Assembly: GCA_030530775.1 (NCBI GenBank)
Contig: JAUMUG010000004.1
Coordinates: forward strand, 243,433-307,432
Length of the DNA: 64,000 nt
From: Lautropia sp.
GTDB lineage: Bacteria > Pseudomonadota > Gammaproteobacteria > Burkholderiales > Burkholderiaceae_E
Direction: 5' to 3'
The notes beneath the pieces are model-generated. The model worked only from the letters and a program-made list of their open reading frames with translations. It searched no databases and was not told where the DNA came from. Shown piece after piece: positions 55,451 to 64,000 of the stretch; positions within the stretch are counted from its first letter, which is position 1; each line of letters begins with the position of its first letter. Made by a program: the position numbers and the translations under genes.

Positions 55451-56565
55451 TGGCAGGCAATACCCTGGGACGGCTGTTCTGTGTGACCACCTTTGGCGAA
55501 TCGCACGGACCGGCCATCGGCTGCGTGATCGATGGCTGCCCGCCGGGCATGGCGCTGTCGGTCGAGGACATCCAGCCCGATCTGGACCGGCGTCGGCCGG
55601 GCACGTCACGGCACGTGACGCAGCGGCAGGAACCGGATACGGTCGATATCCTGTCGGGGGTGTTCGAGGGCAGGACCACCGGCACGCCGATTGCGCTGTC
55701 GATCCGCAATCGGGATGCTCGCAGCAAGGATTACGGCAATCTGGTCGATACCTTTCGGCCCGGGCATGCCGATTACACCTACCACCAGAAGTACGGCAGG
55801 CGCGATCATCGCGGTGGGGGACGTTCGTCGGCCCGGCTGACGGCACCGATCGTGGCGGCTGGCGCGGTGGCGCGTAAATGGCTGCGCGAGCGCCATGGCG
55901 TCGAGCTGCGCAGCTATCTGTCGCAGCTGGGCGAAATCGTCGTGCCTTTTCGGTGCTGGGAGGACGTGCCGCGGAATCCCTTCCGGGTGGCCGACAATGC
56001 CCGTGTGCCCGAGCTGGAAGCTTATATGGACGCGCTGCGCCGCGAGGGTGATTCTTGCGGGGCTCGCGTCGAGGTCGAAGCCACCGGCGTGCCGGTGGGC
56101 TGGGGCGTGCCGCTCTATGACCGGCTGGATGCCGACATCGCCAAGGCGATGATGGCGATCAATGCGGTCAAAGGTGTCGAGATCGGCGCCGGTTTCGCGG
56201 CGGTGGCGCAGCGTGGCAGCGTCCATGGCGATGAGCTGACGCCGGCGGGGTTCGTCGGCAACGAGGCCGGTGGCATTCTGGGCGGCATTTCGACAGGGCA
56301 GGACATCCGGGTGTCGATCGCGATCAAGCCGACCTCCAGCATTCGCATCGAGCGGCGCTCGATCGATCTGAAGGGCGAACCGGTGATGATGCACACCGTG
56401 GGCCGGCACGATCCGTGCGTAGGCATACGCGCCACGCCGATCGCCGAGGCCATGCTGGCGCTGGTGCTGATCGATCATGCTCTGCTGCACCGGGCACAGT
56501 GCGCCGATGTCGAGTCGGGGCTGGTGCCGTTGCCGGCATCGGCACCGAGCGGCACCCGGAATTGA
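55450..56565 (+). CDS. aroC: Chorismate synthase
   Basis: A 371-residue FMN-dependent enzyme that makes chorismate, the last common step of the shikimate pathway. Signatures are [33 protein letters not shown] and [17 protein letters not shown] ([11 protein letters not shown]) at the end. The ATG at 55450 overlaps the gltX stop; a GTG one codon earlier is also possible. The coupling with gltX is unusual in function but tight in sequence. Confidence 0.96.
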   Translation: MAGNTLGRLFCVTTFGESHGPAIGCVIDGCPPGMALSVEDIQPDLDRRRPGTSRHVTQRQEPDTVDILSGVFEGRTTGTPIALSIRNRDARSKDYGNLVDTFRPGHADYTYHQKYGRRDHRGGGRSSARLTAPIVAAGAVARKWLRERHGVELRSYLSQLGEIVVPFRCWEDVPRNPFRVADNARVPELEAYMDALRREGDSCGARVEVEATGVPVGWGVPLYDRLDADIAKAMMAINAVKGVEIGAGFAAVAQRGSVHGDELTPAGFVGNEAGGILGGISTGQDIRVSIAIKPTSSIRIERRSIDLKGEPVMMHTVGRHDPCVGIRATPIAEAMLALVLIDHALLHRAQCADVESGLVPLPASAPSGTRN

Positions 56566-56914
56566 ACCGCATGGTGTGGAATGAAAGTGATCGATGCCCG
56601 TTCCCCGGGGCACGGTGCAGGTCGCGGGTACGGTGCAAGTCGCAGAGATGCCGGGGATGGTCGTTGGGATTTTCGACACGGCCATGGGCTTGACGCTGCG
56701 TTTGCGTCAGCAAGCAAACTTTCCTGCTGCATGCTGGATTTCGTCCGTACAATCCCGCTGACCGTCCCGTCGCCGTTTCGAAACTCGTCAGCGGATGGGA
56801 TTCGGGTTTTCCTTCCTTGTTTCCGATGATCGAGGTGCATACCGGATGTGGGACTTTGGGATGAATGAGCAGTGCAGCCGCAAATCGCGTGGGTCGCAAA
56901 TATCGACCATTTCC
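56566..56914 (+). other. Intergenic stretch between aroC and the M48 protease gene
   Basis: About 350 bases. It contains a short direct repeat (ACGGTGCA-G/A-GTCGC, twice within about 30 bases near 56620-56645). A bulged inverted repeat near 56689-56714 could end the aroC transcript, and a TACAAT hexamer near 56749 is a possible -10 box for the protease gene. Confidence 0.4.
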
Positions 56915-57808
56915 ATGCCGTCGTCGGTGCATGCCGAGCGCAGCGTGGTACGGGCTGGAAACGGCGGCGGGCGTGTCCATGATCTGACCAGGATGCTTTC
57001 GGCAGCCGTGCTGTCGGCCAGCGTGCTGCTGACGGGCTGCGCCAGTGTGCAGACCACGCAGCAAGGGCACATCGGTTTGAACCGTACGCAGCGGATGTCG
57101 CCGCTGGTTTCGGAGGCCGACCTGAACCGCAGCGCCGAGGCCGCCTATGCCGAGGTGATGAACAAGAGCAAGTCCGAAGGGGCACTGAATGCCGATTCGG
57201 CCATGACGCAGCGTGTACGCAATATCGCGTCGCGACTGATTCCGGCGGCGGGTGCTTTTCGGCCGGATGCGCTGAAATGGAACTGGCAGGTCAATGTCAT
57301 CAAGAGCGACGAGTTGAATGCCTGGTGCATGCCGGGTGGCAAGATCGCGTTCTACAGCGGCATCATCGATCGGCTCAAGCTCACCGATGCCGAGATCGCC
57401 GCCATCATGGGCCATGAGATTGCACACGCATTGCGCGAGCATGCGCGCGAGCGGGTCTCGGAGCAGACGACTGCGGGCCTGCTGATCGGTATGGGGGCGG
57501 CAGCCGTCGGCATGGGGCAGGCTGGTACCGATCTGGGCAAGATGGCCTATCAGACCACCTTCGGACTGAAGCACAGCCGGTTGCACGAGACCGAAGCCGA
57601 TCGGATCGGCGTCGAGCTGGCGGCGCGTGCCGGTTATGATCCGCGCGCGGCGATCACATTGTGGCAGAAGATGTCTGCGGCCAGCGGTGGAGGCACATCG
57701 CTGGAGTTTCTGTCGACCCACCCCTCGGCCAGTACCCGCATCAAGGACCTGCAGGATTATTCGACACGGGTGATGCCGTTGTACATGCCCGGTGCGCAGC
57801 GCCGATAG
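56915..57808 (+). CDS. M48 family metalloprotease, probable lipoprotein (LoiP/YcaL-like)
   Basis: An approximately 297-residue zinc protease. HEIAH in IMGHEIAHALREHARER and the distal metal ligand in HETEADRIGVELA are intact, with STHPSASTRI near the end. A hydrophobic segment with lipobox VLLTGCAS lies just after an ATG at 56993. I placed the start at 56915 so the signal peptide keeps positive charges; starts at 56795 or 56993 are possible. Such enzymes degrade misfolded envelope proteins. Confidence 0.87.
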   Translation: MPSSVHAERSVVRAGNGGGRVHDLTRMLSAAVLSASVLLTGCASVQTTQQGHIGLNRTQRMSPLVSEADLNRSAEAAYAEVMNKSKSEGALNADSAMTQRVRNIASRLIPAAGAFRPDALKWNWQVNVIKSDELNAWCMPGGKIAFYSGIIDRLKLTDAEIAAIMGHEIAHALREHARERVSEQTTAGLLIGMGAAAVGMGQAGTDLGKMAYQTTFGLKHSRLHETEADRIGVELAARAGYDPRAAITLWQKMSAASGGGTSLEFLSTHPSASTRIKDLQDYSTRVMPLYMPGAQRR

Positions 57809-57885
57809 TGGACGGGCACGGAGCCGGCAGCGCAGATCCACGGCGACATGTGGGCGCATAAAAAGGAGATGGAACACGGGCGGCA

Positions 57886-57894
57886 TGGCATAAT
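57886..57894 (+). promoter_or_regulatory. Extended -10 element (TGG-CATAAT) at leuC
   Basis: TGGCATAAT ends seven bases before the leuC ATG, which would put the transcription start at or near the ATG. If used, leuC would be leaderless. AAGGAG at 57863-57868 is too far (over 30 bases) to serve this ATG. Confidence 0.35.
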
Positions 57895-57900
57895 CCCGGG

Positions 57901-59313
57901 ATGCCAAATACCGCCCGTACCCTTTACGACAAGCTTTGGGACGCCCATGTCGTCCGCGAAGAAGCCGATGGCAGCAGCCTGTTGTACATCGACCGGCATC
58001 TGCTGCATGAAGTCACCAGCCCGCAGGCCTTCGAAGGGTTGAAGGTAGCCGGTCGCCGGCCCTGGCGGCTCAACGCCAATCTGGCCGTGGTCGACCATAA
58101 CGTGCCGACCACCGGCCGTGCCGGGGGCATCGCCGATCCGGTGGCGCGCATTCAGGTCGAAACCCTCGGTCGGAATGCGCGTGAATATGGTCTGACCTAT
58201 TTCGACATATCCGATCGCCGTCAAGGCATCGTGCATGTGGTCGGCCCCGAGCAGGGCGCTACGCTGCCCGGCATGACCGTGGTCTGTGGCGATTCACACA
58301 CCAGTACACATGGCGCCTTCGGCTGTCTGGCGCATGGTATCGGTACCTCCGAAGTCGAGCATGTGCTGGCCACGCAGACGTTGGTCGCCAAAAAGTCCAG
58401 GAGCATGCTGGTGGAGGTCGATGGTCGTCTGTCAGCCGGTGTCACGCCGAAGGATGTGGCGCTCGGTATCATCGGTCGCATCGGTACGGCCGGCGGCACG
58501 GGTCACGCCATCGAGTTCGGCGGTGATGTGTTCCGCGCCATGTCGATGGAAGGCCGGATGACGGTCTGCAACATGGCGATCGAAGCCGGCGCACGCTGCG
58601 GCATGGTGGCGGTCGACGACATCACACTGCAGTATCTGAAGGGGCGTCCGATGGCTCCCAGTGGCGAGGTCTGGGACAAAGCGGTGGCCTACTGGCGCAC
58701 GCTCAGGAGCGATGAAGGGGCGCACTTCGACCGGGTGGTGAGAATCGACGGGGCCGAACTGACCCCTTTCGTCACCTGGGGCACGTCGCCCGAGATGGTG
58801 GTGTCGATCGAGGATCGCGTGCCCGACCCGGATCGGGAGAAGGACGGCGTCAAGCGCGAAGGTATGGAACGTGCGCTGCAGTACATGGGGCTGCAACCGA
58901 ATATGCCGATGTCGAGCATCAAAATCGACAAGGTGTTCATCGGCTCATGTACCAATTCCCGCATCGAGGACCTGCGGCAGGCCGCGGCGGTGGTGCGTGG
59001 ACGCAGGCGGGCCGACAATGTGAAGCTGGCGATGGTGGTGCCGGGGTCGGGTCTGGTCAAGGCACAGGCCGAGGCCGAAGGGCTGGACCGGGTTTTCCGG
59101 GAAGCCGGTTTCGAATGGCGCGATCCGGGCTGTTCGATGTGTCTGGCGATGAATGCCGACCGGTTGGATCCGGGTGAGCGATGTGCGTCGACCTCGAACC
59201 GCAATTTCGAGGGACGTCAGGGGGCCGGGGGGCGCACGCATCTGGTCAGCCCGGCCATGGCGGCCGCGGCCGGCGTATTCGGTCATTTCGTCGATGTGCG
59301 GAGGCTTGCATGA
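57901..59313 (+). CDS. leuC: 3-isopropylmalate dehydratase large subunit
   Basis: A 470-residue aconitase-type [4Fe-4S] subunit that isomerises 2- to 3-isopropylmalate in leucine synthesis. Cluster cysteines are in [12 protein letters not shown] and GCSMCLAMN; substrate motifs [15 protein letters not shown] and DHNVPTT are present. Length fits the family. leuD begins in its last codons (ATGA overlap). Confidence 0.97.
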   Translation: MPNTARTLYDKLWDAHVVREEADGSSLLYIDRHLLHEVTSPQAFEGLKVAGRRPWRLNANLAVVDHNVPTTGRAGGIADPVARIQVETLGRNAREYGLTYFDISDRRQGIVHVVGPEQGATLPGMTVVCGDSHTSTHGAFGCLAHGIGTSEVEHVLATQTLVAKKSRSMLVEVDGRLSAGVTPKDVALGIIGRIGTAGGTGHAIEFGGDVFRAMSMEGRMTVCNMAIEAGARCGMVAVDDITLQYLKGRPMAPSGEVWDKAVAYWRTLRSDEGAHFDRVVRIDGAELTPFVTWGTSPEMVVSIEDRVPDPDREKDGVKREGMERALQYMGLQPNMPMSSIKIDKVFIGSCTNSRIEDLRQAAAVVRGRRRADNVKLAMVVPGSGLVKAQAEAEGLDRVFREAGFEWRDPGCSMCLAMNADRLDPGERCASTSNRNFEGRQGAGGRTHLVSPAMAAAAGVFGHFVDVRRLA

Positions 59314-59957
59314 AAGTATTTGAAGTCCACCGCGGCCTGGTGGTGCCGCTCGACCGTGCCAACGTCGACACCGATGCCATCATTCCCAAGCAGTTTCTGA
59401 AATCGATCAAACGTTCCGGCTTCGGCCCCAATCTGTTCGACGAATGGCGTTACCTGGACGTGGGTGAACCGGGCAAAGACAACAGCAAGCGGCCGTTGAA
59501 TCCAGATTTCGTGTTGAACCAGCCACGCTATCAGGGGGCTTCGATTCTGCTGGCGCGCGAGAATTTCGGTTGCGGCTCGTCGCGCGAGCACGCCCCCTGG
59601 GCGCTGGATGATTACGGTTTCCGCTGCATCATCGCGCCGAGTTTCGCCGACATTTTTTTCAACAACTGCTTCAAGAACGGGCTGTTGCCTGTCCGTCTGA
59701 CCGAGGACGAAGTGTCGCGTATCTTTGCGGACGTGGCGGTTTTCCCGGGTTTCGAGCTGATCGTCGATCTGCCGCAGCAGCTGGTGGCCACCACCCAGGG
59801 CGAGGTGATCGGCCGGTTCGAGATCGATGCCTTCCGCAAGAACAATCTGCTCAAGGGGCTGGATGAGATCGGTCTGACGCTGCAGCATGCGGACGATATC
59901 CGTGCCTATGAGGCCCGGCGTTTTACGGCCGAGCCATGGTTGCAGGCACGGTTGTGA
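59310..59957 (+). CDS. leuD: 3-isopropylmalate dehydratase small subunit
   Basis: A 215-residue swivel-domain subunit that completes the LeuCD enzyme. Motifs are [30 protein letters not shown] and [21 protein letters not shown]. The ATG at 59310 overlaps the leuC stop and has GGAGG ahead. leuB follows 250 bases later. Confidence 0.97.
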   Translation: MKVFEVHRGLVVPLDRANVDTDAIIPKQFLKSIKRSGFGPNLFDEWRYLDVGEPGKDNSKRPLNPDFVLNQPRYQGASILLARENFGCGSSREHAPWALDDYGFRCIIAPSFADIFFNNCFKNGLLPVRLTEDEVSRIFADVAVFPGFELIVDLPQQLVATTQGEVIGRFEIDAFRKNNLLKGLDEIGLTLQHADDIRAYEARRFTAEPWLQARL

Positions 59958-60207
59958 TGATCGCGGGATTCAGTTTCGCCCGCGGGGGCAGCGCCGGTGT
60001 CCGGCGCTCGGCGGCAGAGCACGGGTCGATGCGTGGGTCGGAGACTTCGGTGGCCTGAACGGCCGATGTTCGCCTTCGGCACGGCATGGCGGCAGCCGTC
60101 GCGCCGGCGGCAAGCGATTCACGACAGTGGAGCGTGTTGGACATCCGTCGTACAGACGACAGGAAGCCGACACGCTCTCGACATTTGGGACAGGGAGAAA
60201 ACAGAAC

Positions 60208-61272
60208 ATGAAAATCGCAGTTTTGGCCGGTGATGGCATCGGGCAGGAAATCACGGCGCAGGCCTTGCGCGTGCTGCAGGTGCTAAAGCGCGACGGGTTG
60301 GATGTCGAGATCGAGCCGGCTCTGGTCGGCGGCGCGGCCTATGATGCCAAAGGCGACCCGCTGCCGGACGAAACCCTGCGTGTCTGTGAGTCTTCGCGTG
60401 CCATTTTGTTCGGTGCGGTCGGCGGACCGGCCTATGACGGACTACCGCGTGCGGTACGGCCCGAACAGGGGCTGTTGCGCCTGCGCAAGCATTTCGATCT
60501 GTTTGCCAATCTCCGTCCGGCCACGGTGTTTCCGGAATTGGCCGGGGCCTCGCCCCTGAAGCCGGATTTCGTGGCAGGACTGGACCTGCTGATTCTGCGT
60601 GAGCTGACCGGTGACATCTATTTCGGCCAGCCACGTGGCATCCGCACCACCGAGTCCGGCGAGCGCGAAGGCTTCGATACGATGTGCTATTCCGAGTCGG
60701 AAATCCGCCGGATCGCACGTTGGGCCTTCGAGGCGGCGATGAAGCGCCAGCGCCGGGTCTGCTCGGTCGACAAGGCAAATGTGTTGGAAACGACGCAATT
60801 GTGGCGCGATGTCGTCACAGAAGTGGCTGCCGATTACCCTGAGGTCGAGCTTTCCCACATGTATGTGGATAATGCTGCGATGCAGTTGGTTCGTCATCCC
60901 CGGCAGTTCGATGTCATTCTGACCGGTAATATGTTCGGTGACATTCTTTCGGATCTGGCTTCGATGTTGACCGGGTCGATCGGTATGTTGCCATCCGCTT
61001 CGCTGAATCAGCACGGTTTTGGCATGTACGAACCGATACATGGTTCGGCGCCTGATATTGCTGGTAAGAACATGGCCAACCCGTTGGCCACGATCCTGTC
61101 TCTGGCGATGCTTCTGCGTTACTCACTCGAGCAGTCGGCAGCGGCCGATCGGATCGAGACAGCCGTCCGTCGCGTGTTGGCATCGGGTGCCCGCTCCGGC
61201 GACATCGCACAGACAGGTGAAAAAATATTGAGTTGCACCCAGATGGGCGACGCGGTGGTGGCTGCGCTGTGA
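60208..61272 (+). CDS. leuB: 3-isopropylmalate dehydrogenase
   Basis: A 354-residue NAD-dependent beta-decarboxylating dehydrogenase. GDGIGQEIT at the N-terminus, [30 protein letters not shown] and [15 protein letters not shown] are family signatures. The ATG at 60208 has AGGGAGA ahead. The 250-base gap from leuD holds no recognised site, so it may be read through or have its own promoter. Confidence 0.97.
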   Translation: MKIAVLAGDGIGQEITAQALRVLQVLKRDGLDVEIEPALVGGAAYDAKGDPLPDETLRVCESSRAILFGAVGGPAYDGLPRAVRPEQGLLRLRKHFDLFANLRPATVFPELAGASPLKPDFVAGLDLLILRELTGDIYFGQPRGIRTTESGEREGFDTMCYSESEIRRIARWAFEAAMKRQRRVCSVDKANVLETTQLWRDVVTEVAADYPEVELSHMYVDNAAMQLVRHPRQFDVILTGNMFGDILSDLASMLTGSIGMLPSASLNQHGFGMYEPIHGSAPDIAGKNMANPLATILSLAMLLRYSLEQSAAADRIETAVRRVLASGARSGDIAQTGEKILSCTQMGDAVVAAL

Positions 61273-61312
61273 AGCGGCGCTTTGGAACGAACGACAGAAG
61301 GTGGACGATCAG

Positions 61313-62446
61313 ATGAGCAGGAAGTACCGGGTAGGTTTGGTGGGCTGGCGCGGCATGGTGGGGTCCGTGCTGATGGACCGGATGCGCGAGGAGGGTGATT
61401 TCGAGCGTTTCGATCCGGTGTTCTTCAGCACCTCGAATGCCGGCGGCAAGGCGCCACTGGGTGATGAGCCGCTGGGTGACGCCGGCGATATTGCCGCCTT
61501 GTCCAGGCTCGATGCCATCGTGACCTGTCAGGGCGGCGATTACACCCAGGAGATCCATCCGAAGCTTCGTGCAGCCGGTTGGAAAGGCTTTTGGATCGAC
61601 GCCGCCTCGACATTGCGGATGCAGGATGGGGCTGTGATCGTGTTGGATCCGGTCAACCGGCATGTCATTGATGCGGCCATACAGACCGGCAATCGGGATT
61701 TCATTGGTGGTAACTGCACGGTTTCCCTGATGATGATGGCACTTGGCGGTTTGCTGCAGGCTGATCAGATCGAGTGGGTGACTGCGATGACCTATCAGTC
61801 GGCTTCCGGCGGTGGCGCGCAACACATGAGGGAACTGGTCAACCAAATGGGTCAAATCCATTCATCGGTGGCGGATGAGCTGGCAACGTCGGGTTCCAGC
61901 ATTTTGGATGTCGACCGGAAAGTGGCCGAGACCATGCGTGCAGACCGTTTCCCGACCGCTCAGTTCGGTTATCCGCTGGCCGGCAGTCTGCTGCCTTGGA
62001 TCGACAAGGATCTCGGCAACGGCATGTCGCGTGAAGAATGGAAGGGCGAGGCCGAACTGAACAAGATGCTCGGCCGCGGCAAGGATCGGCTGATCCCCGT
62101 CGAGAGCATTTGCGTGCGCGTCGGTGCGATGCGTTGCCACAGTCAGGCACTGACCATCAAGTTGCGCGATGATCTGCCGCTGCAGAGAATCGAAGAGATG
62201 CTGGCGGGTGCCAACGACTGGGTGCGGGTCGTGCCGAATGACCGGGAGGCGAGTCTGGCGCAACTGACGCCGACGGCCGTGACCGGGAAGTTGACGGTAC
62301 CGATCGGTCGTCTGCGCAAGCTGCATCTCGGCCCTGGCTACCTGAGCGCCTTCACCGTCGGTGATCAATTGCTTTGGGGGGCGGCCGAGCCGTTGCGGCG
62401 GATGCTGGGCATCGTGTTGGAGCGTCCGGTGGACACAGTGCAATAA
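61313..62446 (+). CDS. asd: Aspartate-semialdehyde dehydrogenase
   Basis: A 377-residue NADPH enzyme of the lysine, threonine and methionine pathway. Coenzyme loop [17 protein letters not shown], the active-site Cys in [16 protein letters not shown] and the base His in [17 protein letters not shown] ([14 protein letters not shown]) are present. This is the Gram-negative type (E. coli-like). The ATG at 61313 has GAAGGTGG upstream; the GTG at 61301 is less likely. It sits between leuB and fimV, as in many Burkholderiales. Confidence 0.96.
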   Translation: MSRKYRVGLVGWRGMVGSVLMDRMREEGDFERFDPVFFSTSNAGGKAPLGDEPLGDAGDIAALSRLDAIVTCQGGDYTQEIHPKLRAAGWKGFWIDAASTLRMQDGAVIVLDPVNRHVIDAAIQTGNRDFIGGNCTVSLMMMALGGLLQADQIEWVTAMTYQSASGGGAQHMRELVNQMGQIHSSVADELATSGSSILDVDRKVAETMRADRFPTAQFGYPLAGSLLPWIDKDLGNGMSREEWKGEAELNKMLGRGKDRLIPVESICVRVGAMRCHSQALTIKLRDDLPLQRIEEMLAGANDWVRVVPNDREASLAQLTPTAVTGKLTVPIGRLRKLHLGPGYLSAFTVGDQLLWGAAEPLRRMLGIVLERPVDTVQ

Positions 62447-62558
62447 GTGTCCGGGACGCCGAAAATGTTTTCGTGCCGATGTGGCACCGGTTTGTGCTCG
62501 CATCGGTTGTTTGAATGATTTGAAGTCTTTTGATTCCGTTCCCGTGAGAGGTGGTACC

Positions 62559-64000
62559 TTGTCTGAACAGCCTCGCAGTACATTGCATTCGATAACGTCT
62601 GGTGCTTCCGGGCGTGCCCAGATCGCTTCTGCGGTTGCGCTCGCCCTGGCAATCCTGGCGGGTGGAAACTCGCCCGCAGAGGCAGCGGGGCTGGGGCGTC
62701 TGACGGTTCAGTCGGCGTTGGGGCAGCCCCTGCGTGCCGAAGTCGAGGTGACTTCGGTCCGGCCGGATGAGGCCGCCTCACTGTCGGCCAAGTTGGCCAG
62801 CCCCGATGCCTTCAGTCGGGCAGGGCTGCAGTACAAGGAAGCACTGTCGGCCGTGCAGATGGCGGTGGAAGAGCGCAACGGCCGCTATGTGGTCAAGCTC
62901 TCGTCCAATCGCCCGATCAATGAGCCCTTCGTCGACCTGATGGTCGAGCTGAGCTGGGCCGCCGGCAAGTTCGTGCGTGAATATACGTTCCTGCTCGATC
63001 CCCCGGTTCAGCGCAACGCCAACCAGCAGACGAGCCGTTCGTCCAACACCCCGGTGGTCGGAGCCGCGGCCAGTGCCGCGGCAACCGGTTCGGCGGCCGT
63101 GGCCCAGGGATCGGGCTCCGGCTCGGGTGTGCGCACCATCGATCCTGTCACCGGTCGGTTGATCGATCCCTCCGCCCCCGGCAACGGTTCTCCCGGTCGC
63201 ACCCAGGGGGGTGGGGCGGGTGCCGGTGGCGGTGCACCCGCCAGGTCGGTCGTGGTGGGCGAGGGGGAAACCCTCGGCATGATCGCGGCCCGTGTACGTC
63301 CGGCCAGTGCCACGCTGGAGCAGACCATCGTTGCGATCTATCGCAGCAATCCGAGCGCATTCATCCAGAACAACCCGCACCTGATCCGTCAGGGACGCAC
63401 GTTGCAGATTCCGTCGGAAGGCGACATCACTTCGGTCGACCGTACCGAAGCCGGTCGTCAGCTGCGGGTGGCTGCACGTGATTTCCGCAGCTATAAAGAG
63501 CGTCTGGCTGCAGTTCCGGTCGGAGTCGGCGCCGGCGGGGGCAGCACCACCGCCAGCGGCTCGATCGCTGCCCGGGTCGATGACCAGGGGGCCCGCGGCA
63601 CCAATGTCGACCGCCTGGAACTGAGCCGTTCCAACGAGGAGAGCGAGCGCAGTGCCAGTGCCGTGGGCGCCCGTGACTCCGAGGCCGTGGTGGCCCGCGA
63701 AGCGGCACTGAAGGAAGCCAACAGCCGGATCGCCGAGCTGGAGCGCAACGTCAGTGATCTGCAGCGGATGCTCGAGCTGAAGAACAAGTCGCTGGCCGAT
63801 CTGCAGAAACAGCTGGAAGAGGCGCGTGCCAGCGGCGCTTCGGTGAGTGGCACCGTTGGTGCCGCTGCCGTGGAAGATCAGGCCGCCAGGGCGGAAGCCG
63901 ATCGCAAGGCGGCCGAGAAGGCTGCTGCCGACAAGGCCGCCGCCGAGAAAGCTGCCGCCGAGGCCAAGGCCGTCGCCGACCGACTGGCCGCTGAAAAAGC
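62559..64000 (+). CDS. fimV: FimV-like pilus/polar-hub protein, N-terminal part (runs off window)
   Basis: 480 codons are visible; the gene continues past the edge. The start is TTG at 62559 with AGAGGTGG ahead; a GTG at 62544 is an alternative. After a signal segment ending about residue 43 comes the FimV N-terminal domain (GLGRLTVQSALGQPLRAEVE). A Gly/Ala/Ser-rich linker and a LysM-type domain follow (about 227-286, VVVGEGETLGMIAARVRP...NNPHLIRQGRTLQIP). A coiled coil lies at about 381-424, then Ala/Lys/Glu/Asp repeats begin. FimV organises type IV pili and cell-pole signalling and binds peptidoglycan. Confidence 0.93.
   Translation, partial: MSEQPRSTLHSITSGASGRAQIASAVALALAILAGGNSPAEAAGLGRLTVQSALGQPLRAEVEVTSVRPDEAASLSAKLASPDAFSRAGLQYKEALSAVQMAVEERNGRYVVKLSSNRPINEPFVDLMVELSWAAGKFVREYTFLLDPPVQRNANQQTSRSSNTPVVGAAASAAATGSAAVAQGSGSGSGVRTIDPVTGRLIDPSAPGNGSPGRTQGGGAGAGGGAPARSVVVGEGETLGMIAARVRPASATLEQTIVAIYRSNPSAFIQNNPHLIRQGRTLQIPSEGDITSVDRTEAGRQLRVAARDFRSYKERLAAVPVGVGAGGGSTTASGSIAARVDDQGARGTNVDRLELSRSNEESERSASAVGARDSEAVVAREAALKEANSRIAELERNVSDLQRMLELKNKSLADLQKQLEEARASGASVSGTVGAAAVEDQAARAEADRKAAEKAAADKAAAEKAAAEAKAVADRLAAEK

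Noticed and set aside
53810..55846. 678-codon minus-strand frame opposite gltX and aroC
   Set aside because: Low-complexity His/Arg/Gln-rich translation typical of an antisense shadow.
1..64000. CRISPR arrays, integrases, transposases, phage genes
   Set aside because: None seen; repeats found are short and not regularly spaced.

Overview
The window is a stretch of chromosome from a GC-rich Gram-negative bacterium. It fits the Burkholderiales (Betaproteobacteria), possibly a Lautropia-like Burkholderiaceae. This is inferred from gene content and order: a type II secretion operon, the gloB / methyltransferase / rnhA / dnaQ run, a DUF2863-type protein, and the leuC-leuD-leuB-asd-fimV run. There is no phage, integron, transposase or CRISPR array. 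The only trace of a mobile element is the apparent 5' fragment of a group II intron.

Layout. (1) 2-8287: the distal part of a type II secretion (gsp) operon in the order K-L-M-N-D-E-F; gspK is cut by the window edge. (2) 8.5-11.5 kb: a DUF1232 membrane protein, 3-methyladenine DNA glycosylase I, an Asp/Glu-type racemase and, on the minus strand, FabI. (3) 11.6-17.6 kb: a yejABEF-type peptide ABC importer, followed by a divergent isoaspartyl-methyltransferase-like protein. (4) 18.8-26.1 kb, minus strand: a DASS anion transporter, an outer-membrane porin, and a TAXI-TRAP transporter (fused DctQM permease plus binding protein). (5) 26.5-29.9 kb: a phosphofructokinase, its terminator, the intron scar, and an MltD-like lytic transglycosylase. 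(6) 30.1-37.1 kb: gloB, methyltransferase, rnhA, dnaQ, DUF2863, pdxH and cls. (7) 37.3-44.0 kb: a small orphan protein, a TIGR04325-type methyltransferase, gdhA, an NhaC antiporter, a YghU-like GST and an ICMT-like membrane methyltransferase. (8) 44.3-49.0 kb: a copper nitrite reductase (nirK) under an FNR/DNR-type promoter, then a SCO protein, a PCu(A)C lipoprotein and a Tat-exported beta-propeller, all on the plus strand. (9) 49.3-53.6 kb: a RoxA-like oxygenase, a second NhaC antiporter, DUF924 and tRNA-Val(CAC). (10) 53.8-64.0 kb: gltX-aroC, an M48 lipoprotein protease, leuC-leuD-leuB, asd and the 5' part of fimV.

The region that looks most like a functional system of its own is 44.3-49.0 kb. 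An oxygen- or NO-responsive promoter drives a class I NirK. Next to it lie two periplasmic copper-delivery proteins and an uncharacterised Tat-exported beta-propeller with no assigned role. I propose that it is a nitrite-respiration and copper-maturation module; the propeller's part in it is unknown.

Other points of interest are the intron fragment directly behind a rho-independent terminator, a phosphofructokinase with a mixed Gly/Lys specificity signature, two operator-like palindromes (26370-26393 and 40676-40689), a 15-bp sequence shared by two presumed promoters, and low-complexity tails on GltX and the MltD-like enzyme. All calls come from reading the sequence; no database search was run.
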